Shown here: in pieces, positions 45,962 to 56,949 of the stretch
Position numbering within the stretch: the stretch's first letter is position 1
Layout of the letters: every line of letters starts with the position of its first letter
Assembly (NCBI GenBank): GCA_949825065.1
Contig: OX463859.1
Location: 17,813,220 to 17,877,219 of the forward strand
DNA from: Odontocerum albicorne
Lineage: Eukaryota > Arthropoda > Insecta > Trichoptera > Odontoceridae
Length of the DNA: 64,000 nucleotides
Direction: 5' to 3'
Notes under the pieces: generated by a model
What the model saw: the letters and a program-made list of their open reading frames with translations, nothing else
Database searches by the model: none
What the model was told of the DNA's origin: nothing
Translations under genes and position numbers: made by a program

Positions 45962-46862
45962 CGAGGCATATCCAGAAAGAAAGTGTACTGAATTTTTGTA
46001 GGTTACAATTTTTTTTATTTAAACAAAAAAATTACGTGGTTACCGAAGTACATATGTAAGCTATTTTTCGACATAGTCGATATTCCTCTCAATGCAGGTG
46101 GTGAAGCGGGGTATCAACTTTTTGATGCCTTCCTCGAAGTAGTTTCCCGCCAACCCCTCCGTCCACTTCTTCACCTCCTCCTTTACCTCCTCGTCGGTTG
46201 AAAACCTTTTTCCACCCATGTGCAGCTTCAGGGAGGTAAAGAGATAGTAATCTGAAGGTGCTAGTGAAGGGCGTTGGCCGTGTGTGGTCTGGCATTGTCG
46301 TGCAGCAGGCAGACTCCCTTTGTCAGCATACCTCTCCTCTTGTTCTGAATCGCCCTCCGCATTTTTTTTAGGGTCTCACAGTATCTTGCAGAGTTGATGG
46401 TCTCCCCTTGAGGCATATATTCAATTAAAATTATGCCTTGACAGTCCCAAAACACGGATGCCATGATTTTCTTGGCTGAAATTGTGGTTTTGAACTTTTT
46501 GGCGGAGGGTGAAGAGGTGTGACGTGACCGTTTTTAAACTCGCGACACCACTTGTACACACTTGTACGATTCATAGCTTTATCACCATATGCAGTTTTCA
46601 CCTCATTATAAACCTCAACCGGAGGTTTTCCCTTCCAAACGAGATAACGGATGACGCCGCGTATTTCGCACTTGGCGGGAGATTGGATTGACATTTTTCA
46701 CGAAACGTATTGTCGCGTCGACACTTCTCAACGTACTGACCTCGAACCGGTCTCGTTGCGGAGGGGAAGGTTTAGGCTACACGGAAGTGTAGCCAACATG
46801 TCGAAAATAAAATCCATCCGGTCGTAAGAGCCTCAGTGCACTTACTTTCTGGATACGCATAG
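45962..46862 (-). mobile_element. Mariner element, internally deleted (copy 2)
   Basis: This element is the same family as 9450-10403: left end 'cgaggcatatccagaaag', right end 'ctttctggatacgcatag', with TA at 45960-45961 and 46863-46864. It is 901 bp long. Unlike copy 1 it keeps the transposase N-terminus. It has lost the segment joining the N-terminus to the catalytic domain (junction near 46520) and a second segment containing the third catalytic block (junction near 46262). It sits inside a minus-strand LINE copy whose two halves resume exactly at its borders. Confidence 0.92.
46089..46694 (-). pseudogene. Mariner transposase with two internal deletions
   Basis: The start is MSIQSPAKCEIRG at 46694, followed by KGKPPVEVYNEVKTAYGDKA and SVYKWCREFKNGH, the N-terminal helix-turn-helix. 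The frame then breaks into the catalytic region. MASVFWDCQGIILIEYMP, then KGVCLLHDNARPHTANA (second catalytic D), appear in another frame. At about 46262 a deletion removes the segment with the third catalytic D (LAPSDYY in copy 1) and joins directly to the frame coding for the C-terminus. No active protein can be made. Confidence 0.88.
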
Positions 46863-47639
46863 TACATTATCTCCCTCATGTATTCATTCTTATCAGTGCA
46901 CGCATTTCAAGAGTATTTATTCGGACCCTTTGAGTATTTTTGCCATATACACACTTCAGTGTCATACCTGTACATCAAAGTAGACACTAGAATTCTGTTG
47001 TAGACTATCATCTCAGCAGATTTTGATACTGTCCGATTCTAATATATATATTTTAGTTCCCAATGACTTCTATTTCCCACGTGACTCTTCCATAATCTGA
47101 AAAAAATACTACCTAAATAGTACAATTCCTTTATCAACTGCTTTCTTTCACTGTTCACTGTAAATGCGATTAAGATATACAATCTCCAACAAAATATCTA
47201 AGTCATGTAGCAATCAAGAAATGGTCCAACATGAAAAAAAACATTGATCTTTCTAGGATGCTACTTCCACGTTGTTTATAAGTCAACTCATAGGTTTATC
47301 ATCATATCATTGTTATTTATTTACAAGACGAAGTGTTTACATTGTTTTATATCTAGATTAACGATCCAGGTGGCAGAACGGCAAACATCGATTTCATGTC
47401 TTATGGTAGGTATACTCTAACGAGGAGAATCGCAACTTTTTCATAAATCGTACCACCAAAACCAAACTTCAAAAATATCAGTACTACCAACAAATATGGA
47501 TTTTACATAAAAATAGAAAGTCAAGACTTAACTTTTTATGAGTCGATCAAAATCAAAATAACTTTTCACAATGTCCGATTTGTTTTTGAGGATATTTCGA
47601 TTTTTTTGAAGGGTTACTTAAATTGCAATATCTATGTTT

Positions 47640-48060
47640 ATATTAAATAACTAAATATAGGTTTATTGTTCGCAAAATAATATGTACATACGAGTATATA
47701 AATGCATTATAAAATCACATATATACATATCTCAAGATAACTAGTAGAAAATACGTTTAAGAGAGAAGCTAGCTATCAAAGCGTCTGGTCTCATATCGTA
47801 ACATCTCTCTGGTTGAGATACATCCAACAATATAGGGCGAGCCCGGCCGCGAGGACATCAAATTTATTTTCAGCCCATACCCTTGTAATATATGTGGATT
47901 AGGAAATAAATAAATGGCATAAAAATCAAAAAGCAAACCTCAGATTAAATGTTATCGAAAAAAGTTGATAGGAGTTCAAATTTTATCAAAATCAAATCAC
48001 ATGTACGAGTAGAAAATAAATAAGAAGTAATATAAAAATTAATAAAAAGAGAACGAACAC
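47640..48060 (-). repeat. AATAAACC-tailed LINE-like element
   Basis: The reversed tail 'aaatataggtttattgttcg' is at 47648. The conserved block 'tatagggcgagcccggccgc' is at 47830 and 'ttcagcccatacccttg' at 47870. It has a single copy of the block that is duplicated at 23440-24000. Confidence 0.65.
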
Positions 48061-48540
48061 ACCCGTTTGGGGTAGTGTGAGCAACACGGATCACCTGAAA
48101 CTCCAGAGAGTGCAGAACAAGGCATTCAAGATATCTTTTAACACCCATCCCAGAACAAACCTTACCCGACTTCACGCCGAACAGCGAGAAGAAACCCTAC
48201 AACACCACATCCTCGCTTGGACCGTGAAGTTCTATAAAAGCCAACAAAATCACAGCAATCCCTTAGGCGCTGCCCTGGGGGCTTACGAGAGTAAATCCGA
48301 CCTACCCTTTCGTTATAAGGACAAGCTCCCGAAGCATTATCTGTTGCCTGACTAGTCCACCTACAGTAATTAGCTGGGACGACCAAGGTCTGAGTGAATG
48401 TGATGGAATACAAGTAACCTGAACGAGTGGACTTGTTTTTGCTAAATAATTAGTGTAAGAATTGTTATCTAGTTATAAGTAGTATGTAGGTGTTAATTAT
48501 TTCTAAGATATCATATATTAAGATTGAATAAATAAAATAA
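48060..48540 (+). pseudogene. Jockey/CR1-like LINE ORF2 C-terminus
   Basis: A 92-codon frame (48077-48355) reads HLKLQRVQNKAFKISFNTHP, RTNLTRLHAEQREETLQHHI, then AYESKSDLPFRYKDKLPKHY and a stop. 'LQRVQNKALR' after the RT domain is a hallmark of Jockey-superfamily LINEs. The 3' UTR extends to an A/T-rich '(AATAAA)n' tail near 48540. It is 5'-truncated, with the final coding portion intact. The upstream opposite-strand sequence belongs to another element. Confidence 0.85.
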
Positions 48541-48679
48541 AATGATATGTAGGAAAATAAGATTCAGTAAGTTCATAAATTATAACATATAATTAAGATT
48601 AGTTAAGTAATAAATTTGTATATAGGTATAGCCTTGACAAATGTTTGTACAATAATTAACTTTGTTTAATAAAAAAATA

Positions 48680-49530
48680 AAAATAAAAAACACGCACACA
48701 CACTCCCCGATTCACCGCAAGCGAAAAGAGAGAAAGCAAATAAGGGTACAAACCACTACAAAAAAAATTCACTTACTCTTTAGAAGGTAACATTTCAGAG
48801 CATTACTGAAGGTGAAATTATTCACCCGCTCTTTCAAGGGCAGGAATATTGTAATGATTTTTTTATATATTTAATGATAAGATTGAAGTATGAATTCGGG
48901 CCCTAGTCGTACAAAGAGAAATCATTAGATATGACTATTGTTTTCGAACAAAATCTATTTTATTGATGATTTTGCCGCCTAGAAAGCTTGAAAAAAAAAA
49001 CAAGTTTAAAATTTTTTTATATTTTAATGTCCATCTGTTGGTTTATTATATTGTAGAATAAAGTGATCGAACGTTCCCAATTTTTTATTTATTTTTTAAT
49101 TACTAGAAAAGGGAGAGATTTTTTAAGATAGATAAAATTATCTCCCATTTTAAAATACCCGTTCCTGGAAGTGTTAAGAAAAAAAATGTTACCTTATTGT
49201 GGGGGCGCGTTTTCTAATGGGTGTCCTATGCGCCAAAATACCTTGTTCCGATTCTGGTCAGACAGTCAGGCTCCACGTGTAATTTGATACATCATGTTGT
49301 TATTTCTCGATCGGCGCGACAGGACACACTGCAGTGCAAATCTAGAGATGTTTTCTAATCCAATGCTTTTCCAACTTTCTCGAGGAGTAGATAACTCGAT
49401 ATATGTCTATATATTTCAATGTCACCTAGAGACCTTATTCATTTTTTCAAGATATGGTTGGGTATTAAAAAACTTTTTGTAAATATAGTTAAATGGAATT
49501 CAAAGAAATACAATTCTCAGACCTTACTAA
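48680..49530. other. AT-rich sequence
   Basis: Nothing recognised except T/A-rich runs near 49080. Confidence 0.4.
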
Positions 49531-49534
49531 ACCG

Positions 49535-49592
49535 CCAGCTAACGAACCGTCACCGGCCCGCGATTCACCATTTGAGAAGCACTGTTCTAATC
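49535..49592. repeat. Possible hAT-type element end
   Basis: 'accggcccgcgattcaccat' and 'ttgagaagcactgttc' resemble a hAT-type end ('CAGTGCTTCTCAAA-TGGTG'). The partner end is uncertain. Confidence 0.4.
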
Positions 49593-49985
49593 TACTTTCA
49601 ATATTAATAACAACTATAACGTGGGTGGGCAATGAAAGATCACTGAAGAATGATTAGTAAAAAAATATATATGCCTAATGAAAGACTGCAGCAGATTAAA
49701 CCTGCCCATCGTCTTGGAATTTTAATGTCCTTGCCATCCGAACTTTGGGTTTGATCTACCAAGTCTGTGTGCTTGCTAAAGTACAACAGCTTGCTCACTA
49801 AAAACCAATACACGCACAAGCGTCTTCCATCCACAATATGGCTAACAATCATACTCAATCATGAAAGCTTTCGTATCGTAAAAATCAATACAATAGAAAA
49901 AGAGTAAATACAGGGACCTAAAAGTGGTTTGGGCATATAGAAGGATACAGTTATGAACATCACCTTTTCTTATTAACATATAATA

Positions 49986-51261
49986 TTAGGTCCTTACATA
50001 TGAAATTGGCGTTTTGTTTGGGAGGAACATAAAGTTGATTTTTTTTTAATATAATATATTTATTTAATCAAAGTATGTACCATTGCTATCTATGCACTTT
50101 TGCCATCTCATAGGTAGTTCATCGATCCCTTTACTAAAAAAACCATTCGGACGGGAATCAATAAAATCTTTGAAGTCGGTTTGGACTGCCCCATCGGAGT
50201 TGAATTTTTTCCCTTGCAAGAAGTTATCCAAATTTCGAAAAAAATAGTAATCTGTTGGGACAAGGTCCGGACAGTACGGTGGATGTCTTAGACATTCCAA
50301 TTGAAGCTCTTCTAATTTGGTAGCCGTCTGTTGTGCAGTGTGTGGTCTAGCGTTATCATGAAGCAGCAGTGGCCTAGAGCGATTAACCAGCCTCGGTTGT
50401 TTAGCAGCTAGCTTTTCCATCATGGTTTGCAGTTGCTGACAATAGACATCTGCCGTAATCGTCTGGCCAGATTTAAGAAAGCTGTAGTGAACGACACCAG
50501 CACTAGTCCACCAAACGCTCACAAGTAACTTTTTTGGAGTCAATTTTCGCTTGGGACATGGTTTGGCTGGTTCGGCAGGGTTCAGCCATTGCGATGAGCG
50601 CTTCCGATTATCATACAGGATCCACTTTTCATCACAGGTAATGATTCGATTCAAAATCCCTTCATTATTGTGCCGGTTGAGTAATGCAACGCAGCAGTCA
50701 ACGCGCGTTTGTTGATTTGCTTCACTCAATTCGTGAGGTACCCACCTTTCAAGCTTTTTCACCTTCCCAATTTGCTTCAAGTGGATTAAAACAGTTTTAT
50801 CACTAACACCGCAGCCTGCAGCTAACTCGGACGTGGTTTGCGATGGATCCGCTTCCACAATAGCCTTCAATTCTTCATTATCAACTTTCTCCACGGGGCT
50901 TGTTCTGCAGGTCGAAATTTCCAGAACGAAAACGTTGGAACCAAAAACGCACTGTGTTTTCTTTTGCGGCACCGTCGCCATACACATCATTAATCCTTCG
51001 AGCCGTTTCTGCAGCACTGGTGCCACGGTGGAACTCGTACTCGTAAATAACGCGATATTTCAAGTTTTCCATTTTGTAAACTGAGTGACGCAAAGAAAAA
51101 AAGCAATTGAGGAAAAAACAAATGAATTATAATTTTCGAAACACAAATACTTGAGTAAATAGCTGTATAAATTTGAATTTGGAATTCCTAACCAAAGAGA
51201 AGATATTTGAGATCAAAGTTGCCAGTACGGCAAAACGCCAATTTCATATGTAAGGACCTAA
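49986..51261 (-). mobile_element. Nearly full-length mariner element with perfect terminal repeats
   Basis: Both ends carry 'ttaggtccttacatatgaaa' and the match continues through 'ttggcgtttt', so about 30 bp of inverted repeat are identical. TA target duplications sit at 49984-49985 and 51262-51263. At 1276 bp it is close to the typical 1.3 kb of an autonomous mariner. The transposase gene on the minus strand has one visible break. It differs in terminal repeats and protein from the 9450/45962 family. Identical ends and long open frames suggest relatively recent insertion. Confidence 0.95.
50064..51072 (-). pseudogene. Mariner transposase with one reading-frame break
   Basis: Translation would begin at MENLKYRVIYEYEFHRGTSA (51072), with an N-terminal helix-turn-helix through FWFQRFRSGNFDLQNKPRG. 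Near 50895 a small deletion within the 'NKPRGRP' linker shifts the frame. It resumes as EKVDNEELKAIVEADPSQTT and runs about 270 codons to the stop at 50064. All catalytic blocks are present: ITCDEKW, LLLHDNARPHT and LVPTDYYFF, with 34 residues between the second and third D. WVPHEL is intact. Product length without the break would be near 340 residues, normal for the family. A few missing bases appear to be the only disabling change. Confidence 0.92.
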
Positions 51262-51486
51262 TATTAGAAATATAACAAAAATTATAACAAGTTGAGTCTA
51301 AGGATAGAAATATCGTTGGTGTAGCTATGAGTTCAGTTACTTTCCCGCATTTGTAATGTTTAGAAAAATATAGATATTTGGTAAGAAAACCGCAGAAAAC
51401 TTACCAAGGGGCGACGAACTATAAAGAAGCCTTTGTAGATCTTCTGATATCTGATAGTAGTGTAGTGTTTATGTGTAGTGTTTTGA

Positions 51487-51565
51487 TAAGACCTCGCAAA
51501 AAGTCTTCAGCTAAGACCTCGAAAATAAATGTTGATAAGACCGCGCAAAAAGTCTTCAGCTGCTT
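51487..51565. repeat. Direct repeat with 50-bp spacing
   Basis: 'cgcaaaaagtcttcagct' occurs at about 51496 and 51545, each preceded by 'aagacc'. It may be the remains of a short tandem array. Confidence 0.6.
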
Positions 51566-51884
51566 CCTAAAGCTGCACACGCCACCCAGAAAAATAAAAA
51601 TATTTTTTTCTTCATTTTGTGTTCAATACTGCATGTCATGGTACTCTTATATATCTGGAACTTGGTGATAGTAAAATATTAATTGCTATTGTTAAAAAAT
51701 ATCGTGCCTGTGATGTATGTAAATTATGCTTGAACATATTTTTTTAAATTCTTTCCATAGAAGTTCATACAATGAAATTATAATTTGTTTTATAAAACAT
51801 TGTTTATTCCACTGTACCACATGTGCAACGACTCACTCACTTAAAAAAAAACACGACCCAGCTTCGCTTTTCAACTTTATTGAT

Positions 51885-51932
51885 GTTGGAATGGTGAGGG
51901 GTCCTCTACGAGGCCCAGCAACGAAGTCTATA
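51885..51932 (+). repeat. SINE-B tail fragment
   Basis: 'ttggaatggtgaggggtcct' and 'ctacgaggcccagcaacg' match the last 45 bp of SINE-B. Confidence 0.55.
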
Positions 51933-51984
51933 TACGAGTATATATTGTACAACAAGAGTTCGAGTACTTGAGCTTGTAGGAGGG

Positions 51985-52310
51985 GTCAGTTGTGAAAATT
52001 TGTGTGAACTCTTAAAAGTGATTGTGAGTTTACTCGAGATGATAGAGGGCATTGTGAGATAGGCTTTTATTTATCTGAAATGATCAAGGGTTAACTCTCG
52101 TGGTACATATTTACAATTAAGTCTCACAACTTGTAAAGTTAATGAAATTGTGTGAAATTTTAAATTTGATTGTGAGTTTACTAAAAATGATGGAGGACAT
52201 TGTGAGCTAGGTTATTAATTTATCCTTAATGATCAAGGGTTAAGTCATGTGGTGCATACTTTAAATTAGGTCTCACAACTTATAAAGTTAATGAGAATTT
52301 GTGAGAGATA
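51985..52310. repeat. 149-bp tandem duplication
   Basis: Marker strings repeat at 148-149 bp: 'gattgtgagtttact' (52020, 52168), 'tgatcaaggg' (52081, 52230), 'gtctcacaactt' (52121, 52270). A third partial unit begins near 52290. No ORF. Confidence 0.85.
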
Positions 52311-52334
52311 TCAACCTATATTTTCATATTTATA

Positions 52335-52450
52335 TGTCCTTAGTAAAATACGGAAAAATAAGTCATGTTTACTAGAAACACGACAAATGAAAAGCAATAA
52401 ACCTAGATCCATATAAATTACCTTCTTTGAATTACCTTTTTTTTTACTTG
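52335..52450 (+). repeat. Short dispersed repeat, paired with 63615-63745
   Basis: 'agaaacacgacaaatgaaaa' followed by 'aaacctagatccat' and 'aaattacctt' matches 'tgacacgacaaatgaaggg', 'aaacccaaatccat', 'aaattacctg' at 63671-63735. Confidence 0.5.
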
Positions 52451-52674
52451 TGTAGTTTTCCAAATACTATGTATGTGTAAAATTACTCGACATATAAATA
52501 AAACGTACATATAACACGTATGTTAGAATCCAATTCCGCTTATCTACTCGTATGTATAAATATTCAATACCAAGTATTGTTTTATGTTCAACCTATTTCT
52601 AATAAACTATTTGACTACGTTTTTTATGTTCCTTTTTATTGTTGTTTTTATTTTTTTGTTTATTTCTTTATCAG

Positions 52675-52731
52675 ATATACCCGTACAAGCGCTTGACTGT
52701 GATTCTCTTGTCTACTGACTTGAAACAATAA
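52675..52731 (+). CDS. Weak candidate terminal exon following the microexon
   Basis: A long T-rich tract ending in 'tttatcag' precedes the segment. In phase 0, the phase left by the 43362-43402 microexon, it reads IYPYKRLTVILLSTDLKQ and stops at TAA 52729-52731. Eighteen codons is too short for composition to help, and AT-rich introns offer many such acceptor-plus-short-ORF coincidences. No polyadenylation signal was tied to it. Confidence 0.18.
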   Translation: MYPYKRLTVILLSTDLKQ

Positions 52732-53094
52732 TTGTTGGCCTAAATTCATGCTTTCCGCATTTCTGATATTCCTACTCAGTCACGATATGTTGCGGTGTAT
52801 CATTTCCATCATTATTTTTTTCCATTTTTCAATATCCACAATACGAAAAATATACAATGAAATTCCGTGTAAATGAAATACGCGGGCAGGTCCATTTAGA
52901 GTTTAATCAAACAATATTTTGAAAGAATTATAGAATTTAATTAGTTCTACAAAAACATCACCAATAGCATATTGCTTATTCTTTTAAATAACTCACAGTT
53001 AGCATTTTTCTTATTGCTTTTATTAAATCTCATCGCCCTAGACTAAGCGATGAATACAAGCATTCTTTTTTAATTAAAAAGATACACCAATTTT

Positions 53095-53930
53095 GAGGCA
53101 TACAAGTGTAACGTAGACTTGAAAAAATGATTAAAGGAGTCGAATAAATGCTGTAAAAAATATGCACTGAGAAGAAAACATGGGTGTGTCAATATATGAC
53201 TAAATAAAGAATGACACGAGTAGGGATAAATGTGAACTAATGGCTGGTATATTAATGAAGGTGAAGATCACTTTTAGAAGGTTTGGGCATGTAGAACAAA
53301 TAAATAAAGAAAGACTATCAAAACAAACATATAGTGCATATGTATGGTAGAGGAAGAAAAAAAATATTGAATAAAGTTAATGGCCGGACCTTTTAATGTC
53401 TATCTTAAATGTGTTTTCTGCCGTTTGTTTTGAGATGTGTGTGCGATACTCGGGATGAGTTTATTATATATGTTATATGTACACATTATATTGCTGTTAA
53501 GGAACCCTTTATTCATTTGTTTGAATTAATCTGAGGTGGTATTTGTTGATTTGTTTTTTTTTTTCTGCCGTCTATTTATTTTCCGTTTTTTTTTCTTCGT
53601 ATTCTACATGTGCAAGGGTGTGGGCTGAAAAATATCCGGTGTCCCCGTGGCTGGGCTCGCCCTATATTGGTGGGGTGTTTCTTGGCCGAGGGGATGTTAT
53701 TAGATGAGCCCAGACCTTTTGATAGCTTCTGTCTTTAATGTATTCTCTGCAATTTACGTGTTTTTGAAGTGTATTTAAATATATTAGGTACGTACTACGT
53801 CGCTATCAATAAACCTATATTTATTTATTATTATATTTTGAGAGAAGTAAATTAAAAGTTGTCGAGAAATCACGAGTGTTATATGAGAAGGTGGCATATA
53901 TGTAGAAAATGCAAAAAATGTGTGATGATT
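53095..53930 (+). repeat. RTE-like LINE copy interrupted by another retroelement
   Basis: The LINE runs from about 53095 ('gtaacgtagacttgaaaaaa') through 'cttttagaaggtttgggcat' (FRRFGHVE) to 53376. It resumes near 53835 with 'attttgagagaagtaaatta' and 'tgagaaggtggcatatatg'. The material between is an AATAAACC-tailed element listed separately. Confidence 0.6.
53377..53835 (+). repeat. AATAAACC-tailed element nested in a LINE
   Basis: Sense copy: 'gtgtgggctgaaaaatatcc', 'gtggctgggctcgccctata', then the tail 'aataaacctatatttattta' at 53807. It is flanked on both sides by pieces of one RTE-like LINE copy (53095-53376 and 53835-53930). Confidence 0.65.
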
Positions 53931-54493
53931 ATAATACATAATAAAGCAATAAGTACTTCCACATTTTCCTTTAAATATTAACTATATATAGGAACAGTAT
54001 TGATTGTTTAGATATTATTTAGATGTTCTGTACTATAAACTTTTCAATAGACATATTATCGTTTCATCGACGAGCATTATACGTGTTATTTCATATACAG
54101 CCTATATGGCCGACAACATAACATATGTGAAGTTTCCACAGTTGCCAGAAAATAAAACAATCTTCTCTTTTTCAAAGACTCAAGCAGCTGTAATCAAGTC
54201 TTTTCATCCTGAAAACATGACTTGTGGAAGTACTCGTAACCAACCAGCAACGTTAGATTATGTTACGAGTCCACATGAACTTAAATTAAGAATGAAGCTA
54301 TTTTTAGCCAACACCATGCGGTCTCGGTCTCCACTGATGGGGGTCGATAAACTTGGGTTCACTCGTTTTATTTGTAAGGTTAATGTCAGACAGAAATATA
54401 AAATAAGTTATTTAATGTACATCGTAAGGAGTTATTGTTTAAAAGCAAGTTATTCCAATCAACCAGCTTTTGTTTCATAATTATTATTAGTAT

Positions 54494-54826
54494 GAGGTGC
54501 ATGACTACGCAATAAAAAAGTGTGATGTGCTACTTCGAATAGCGCAGACATTTTTTCCGCCTAGTATTCGGAGGTATAAGAATACCTAGGACTTCGATCA
54601 TATATATTTTTTCAAAAAAAAGGGAAAAACATGCCGGTGTGCTCCAATCGTCTCACTTCAGATGTGTTGTCGGATCCAGTACGCCGGTGTGGCCGGTGAG
54701 TTTGCTGGTGTGCAACAGCCCACTTAAAGTGGAGAAAAAAATAAGTAAGAAACTAAAACTTCATGGCACAATTGTCGTTGGAATGACAAGAGGATCCTCG
54801 ACTACAAGGTACAACAACGACGATTA
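54494..54826 (+). repeat. SINE-B copy, head decayed
   Basis: 'gaggtgcatgactacgcaat', then 'ccgcctagtattcggaggta', 'tccaatcgtctcacttcaga', 'ccagtacgccggtgtggccg' and 'ctcgactacaaggtacaaca'. It forms an inverted pair with 54907-55246, 80 bp away. Confidence 0.75.
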
Positions 54827-54906
54827 TTAGTATCTATCTCCGTGTCATTAACTACATAAGTGTATATAAAAACGTTGATACTAAATATAAAAGATGTATT
54901 AAAATA

Positions 54907-55246
54907 ATGTCGTCGTCATTGCTGGGCCTCGAAGTCGAGGATCCCCTCACCATTCCAACGACAATTCAGTCGGAAAGTGAAGCTGTGCCGTGGAGTTTTT
55001 TTTTAATTGAGTGAGCCGTTGCACACCAGCAACCGGCTACACCAGTGTACTGGATCCGATGGCACATCGGAGTGAGACGACGATCGGAGTACACCGGCAT
55101 ATTTTTTCCTTTTTTTTTTTTAATACATATGACCGAAGTCATAGATATCCTTATACCTCCGAATGCTAGGCGGAAAAAAATCGAGGGGAGTAGCAGAGCC
55201 GGGATTTCGCAGGGATGTCCAGTGCATTATCACGCTGCCATGCACA
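54907..55246 (-). repeat. SINE-B copy, inverted partner
   Basis: Reversed: 'cattgctgggcctcgaagtc', 'ccggctacaccagtgtactg', 'tgaccgaagtcatagatatc', 'gaatgctaggcggaaaaaaa', and head 'catgcac' near 55246. A short deletion affects the head/B-box area. Confidence 0.75.
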
Positions 55247-55479
55247 ATTTTTATCAAAATAGTGTAGGTCAAATTATTGAGTTTTTTAAAACTATAACAA
55301 AGTCAGCTGAAGTACATACTCGTATTTAAGTATTTTTTATGTAGGCAATCTACCTACACTAGGATAATTTGTGTTATTACTTTTAAAAATGCTATTCATA
55401 TAAGAGTCAATATGATAAATTAAATTTAACGAAAATTAAACGATTGAAAGCTTTAACTTATCAGCATCCTGTCGTGTAG

Positions 55480-55640
55480 CTCATGACTGAGCATCGTGAC
55501 TCCCATGATAGCCTCTGACGACTTCTCTCCATCCATCTCTGCACTCCTCGGCACGAAGGGCAGTTGTTAAGAGTTGTCCAGTTGCGTCTCTCACTTGATC
55601 AGTCCAACGCATTGGGATTCTTCTTGTGCATCGTCCATCA
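55480..55640 (-). repeat. RTE-like LINE Pol C-terminal fragment
   Basis: The minus strand reads DGRCTRRIPMRWTDQVRDAT, then GQLLTTALRAEECRDGWREV, then a short tail. This is the LINE 'RR--RW-DQ-----G--W---A-DR--WR' region. The frame is largely open. Confidence 0.7.
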
Positions 55641-55649
55641 AAATATCAT

Positions 55650-56800
55650 AAGTCTTGCTGTAATAAATAAAAACGTTAATTAGATGGTTTTTTTTAATAA
55701 TTTTATTTTAAATTTACCCTCCCCAACCCCAGTTAGAAAAGGTTAACAAACACTAGAAGGGAATACAATTAATGAATATGAATATATTATTTTCAAATGA
55801 CGATTTCTTTCACATCCAATGATTACTTTAGTGAAGTTGTACATTTACTATTGTACTAATAGTCAACATTAACACAACAACTTCCACTGTAACATATACA
55901 ATAAGTAATACTTAAACGCATTAAATTGTCCCTGCAGCAAATTAAATTCTGTTTTTACTCCAACTAAAAGGTTTAGGCAATTTTCTCTAAGTAATTCTCA
56001 ACCCTCCATCGTATGGTATCCCTCACTTTATATAGTTCAAATAAATCTACACAGGTGTATAAACAGTTGTGTATACTTTGTTATTCCCATATATTCTTGT
56101 CTGAAATTTTCCAACCCCTGTCCAAAGTGAGGGTGTGGATTTCATCAACGTTTTATGTGAGAAGAAATATGTACCTGGTAAATGAAAAAAATAAAATAAA
56201 TATTCTCACAAGATTTTCCTTGAAATAGATTTTTCTAATCTCCTGCTCATATCTTTGATTTCATACATTGTATTTGATTATTTTTTTTTTACATTCCGTG
56301 ATTTCTAGAATATGAAGAAAGCTTTTATGCATCTTGATTATTTTTTTGATATCATTAAGAGTGTTATTCTAACGGAGAGCGTGTATTACAGTATGTATGG
56401 CAATTCATAGAGACACGGCATGATATGGAACTATCTATTGAAAAAAGATAAAGAAGGACAGTATTCACTAACTCTTGATGAATTCATTATGAAGAAAACA
56501 CCTGACAATAGTACTCGTAGTAATATGCCTTCTTAGCTTCATTAATAATACGTGTCAGTAAATACTTTAGTTTTGATATTTTTCATTCACGAATATCAAA
56601 CTTATGTTACCATTATAAAATAAGTATTATACAAAACTTTCCATGTTTTTTTTTTCTACAATGCTATTATTTCGTACATTCAGCTTTCGTAAACATTTTC
56701 AGAAACAAATTATACACGATAGTTTATGACTGACTGTGACCAGTAACCAACCAAAATATTATATAATATCCCTGACTGGTTTTTTTAACTTTTTTTTTGC
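55650..56800. other. AT-rich sequence
   Basis: No repeat family recognised. The frame at 56013-56228 has no supporting context. Confidence 0.4.
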
Positions 56801-56808
56801 ATTTATAG

Positions 56809-56900
56809 AACTTTTTGATTGGTTGAATGTAATTGCACAAGGGTCAGATAGTATTATGAGCAAAACGAATGTTATACAATTGAATGCAAGTAAGAACTAA
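56809..56900 (+). CDS. Weak candidate alternative exon
   Basis: The T-rich acceptor 'ttttgcatttatag' is followed by AA, again completing GAA after the phase-1 G of the 4390-4500 exon. The frame runs LFDWLNVIAQGSDSIMSKTN and on to TAA 56898-56900. It could instead be cut at 'GCAA|gtaaga' (56889/56890). It does not fit after the phase-0 microexon, so it would be a third alternative 3' exon, part of another gene, or a coincidence. A TATA-like 'ATATAAATAG' lies about 55 bp downstream. Confidence 0.2.
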
Positions 56901-56949
56901 CTGAAAACATCGGGGATAACTATTCACTGTCGCCGAAATCCCACCAGTC

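Larger units (their letters stand above)
45535..47050 (-). repeat. RTE-like LINE copy split by a mariner insertion
   Basis: The minus-strand LINE sequence runs 45535-45961 and resumes at 46865-47050. In the 6450-6965 copy the two junction sequences are contiguous ('tctatcatacattgtcattcc'). The mariner at 45962-46862 was inserted at the TA in that string. The LINE part shows the 3' end near 45545 and the YGSETW region near 46970. Confidence 0.75.
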
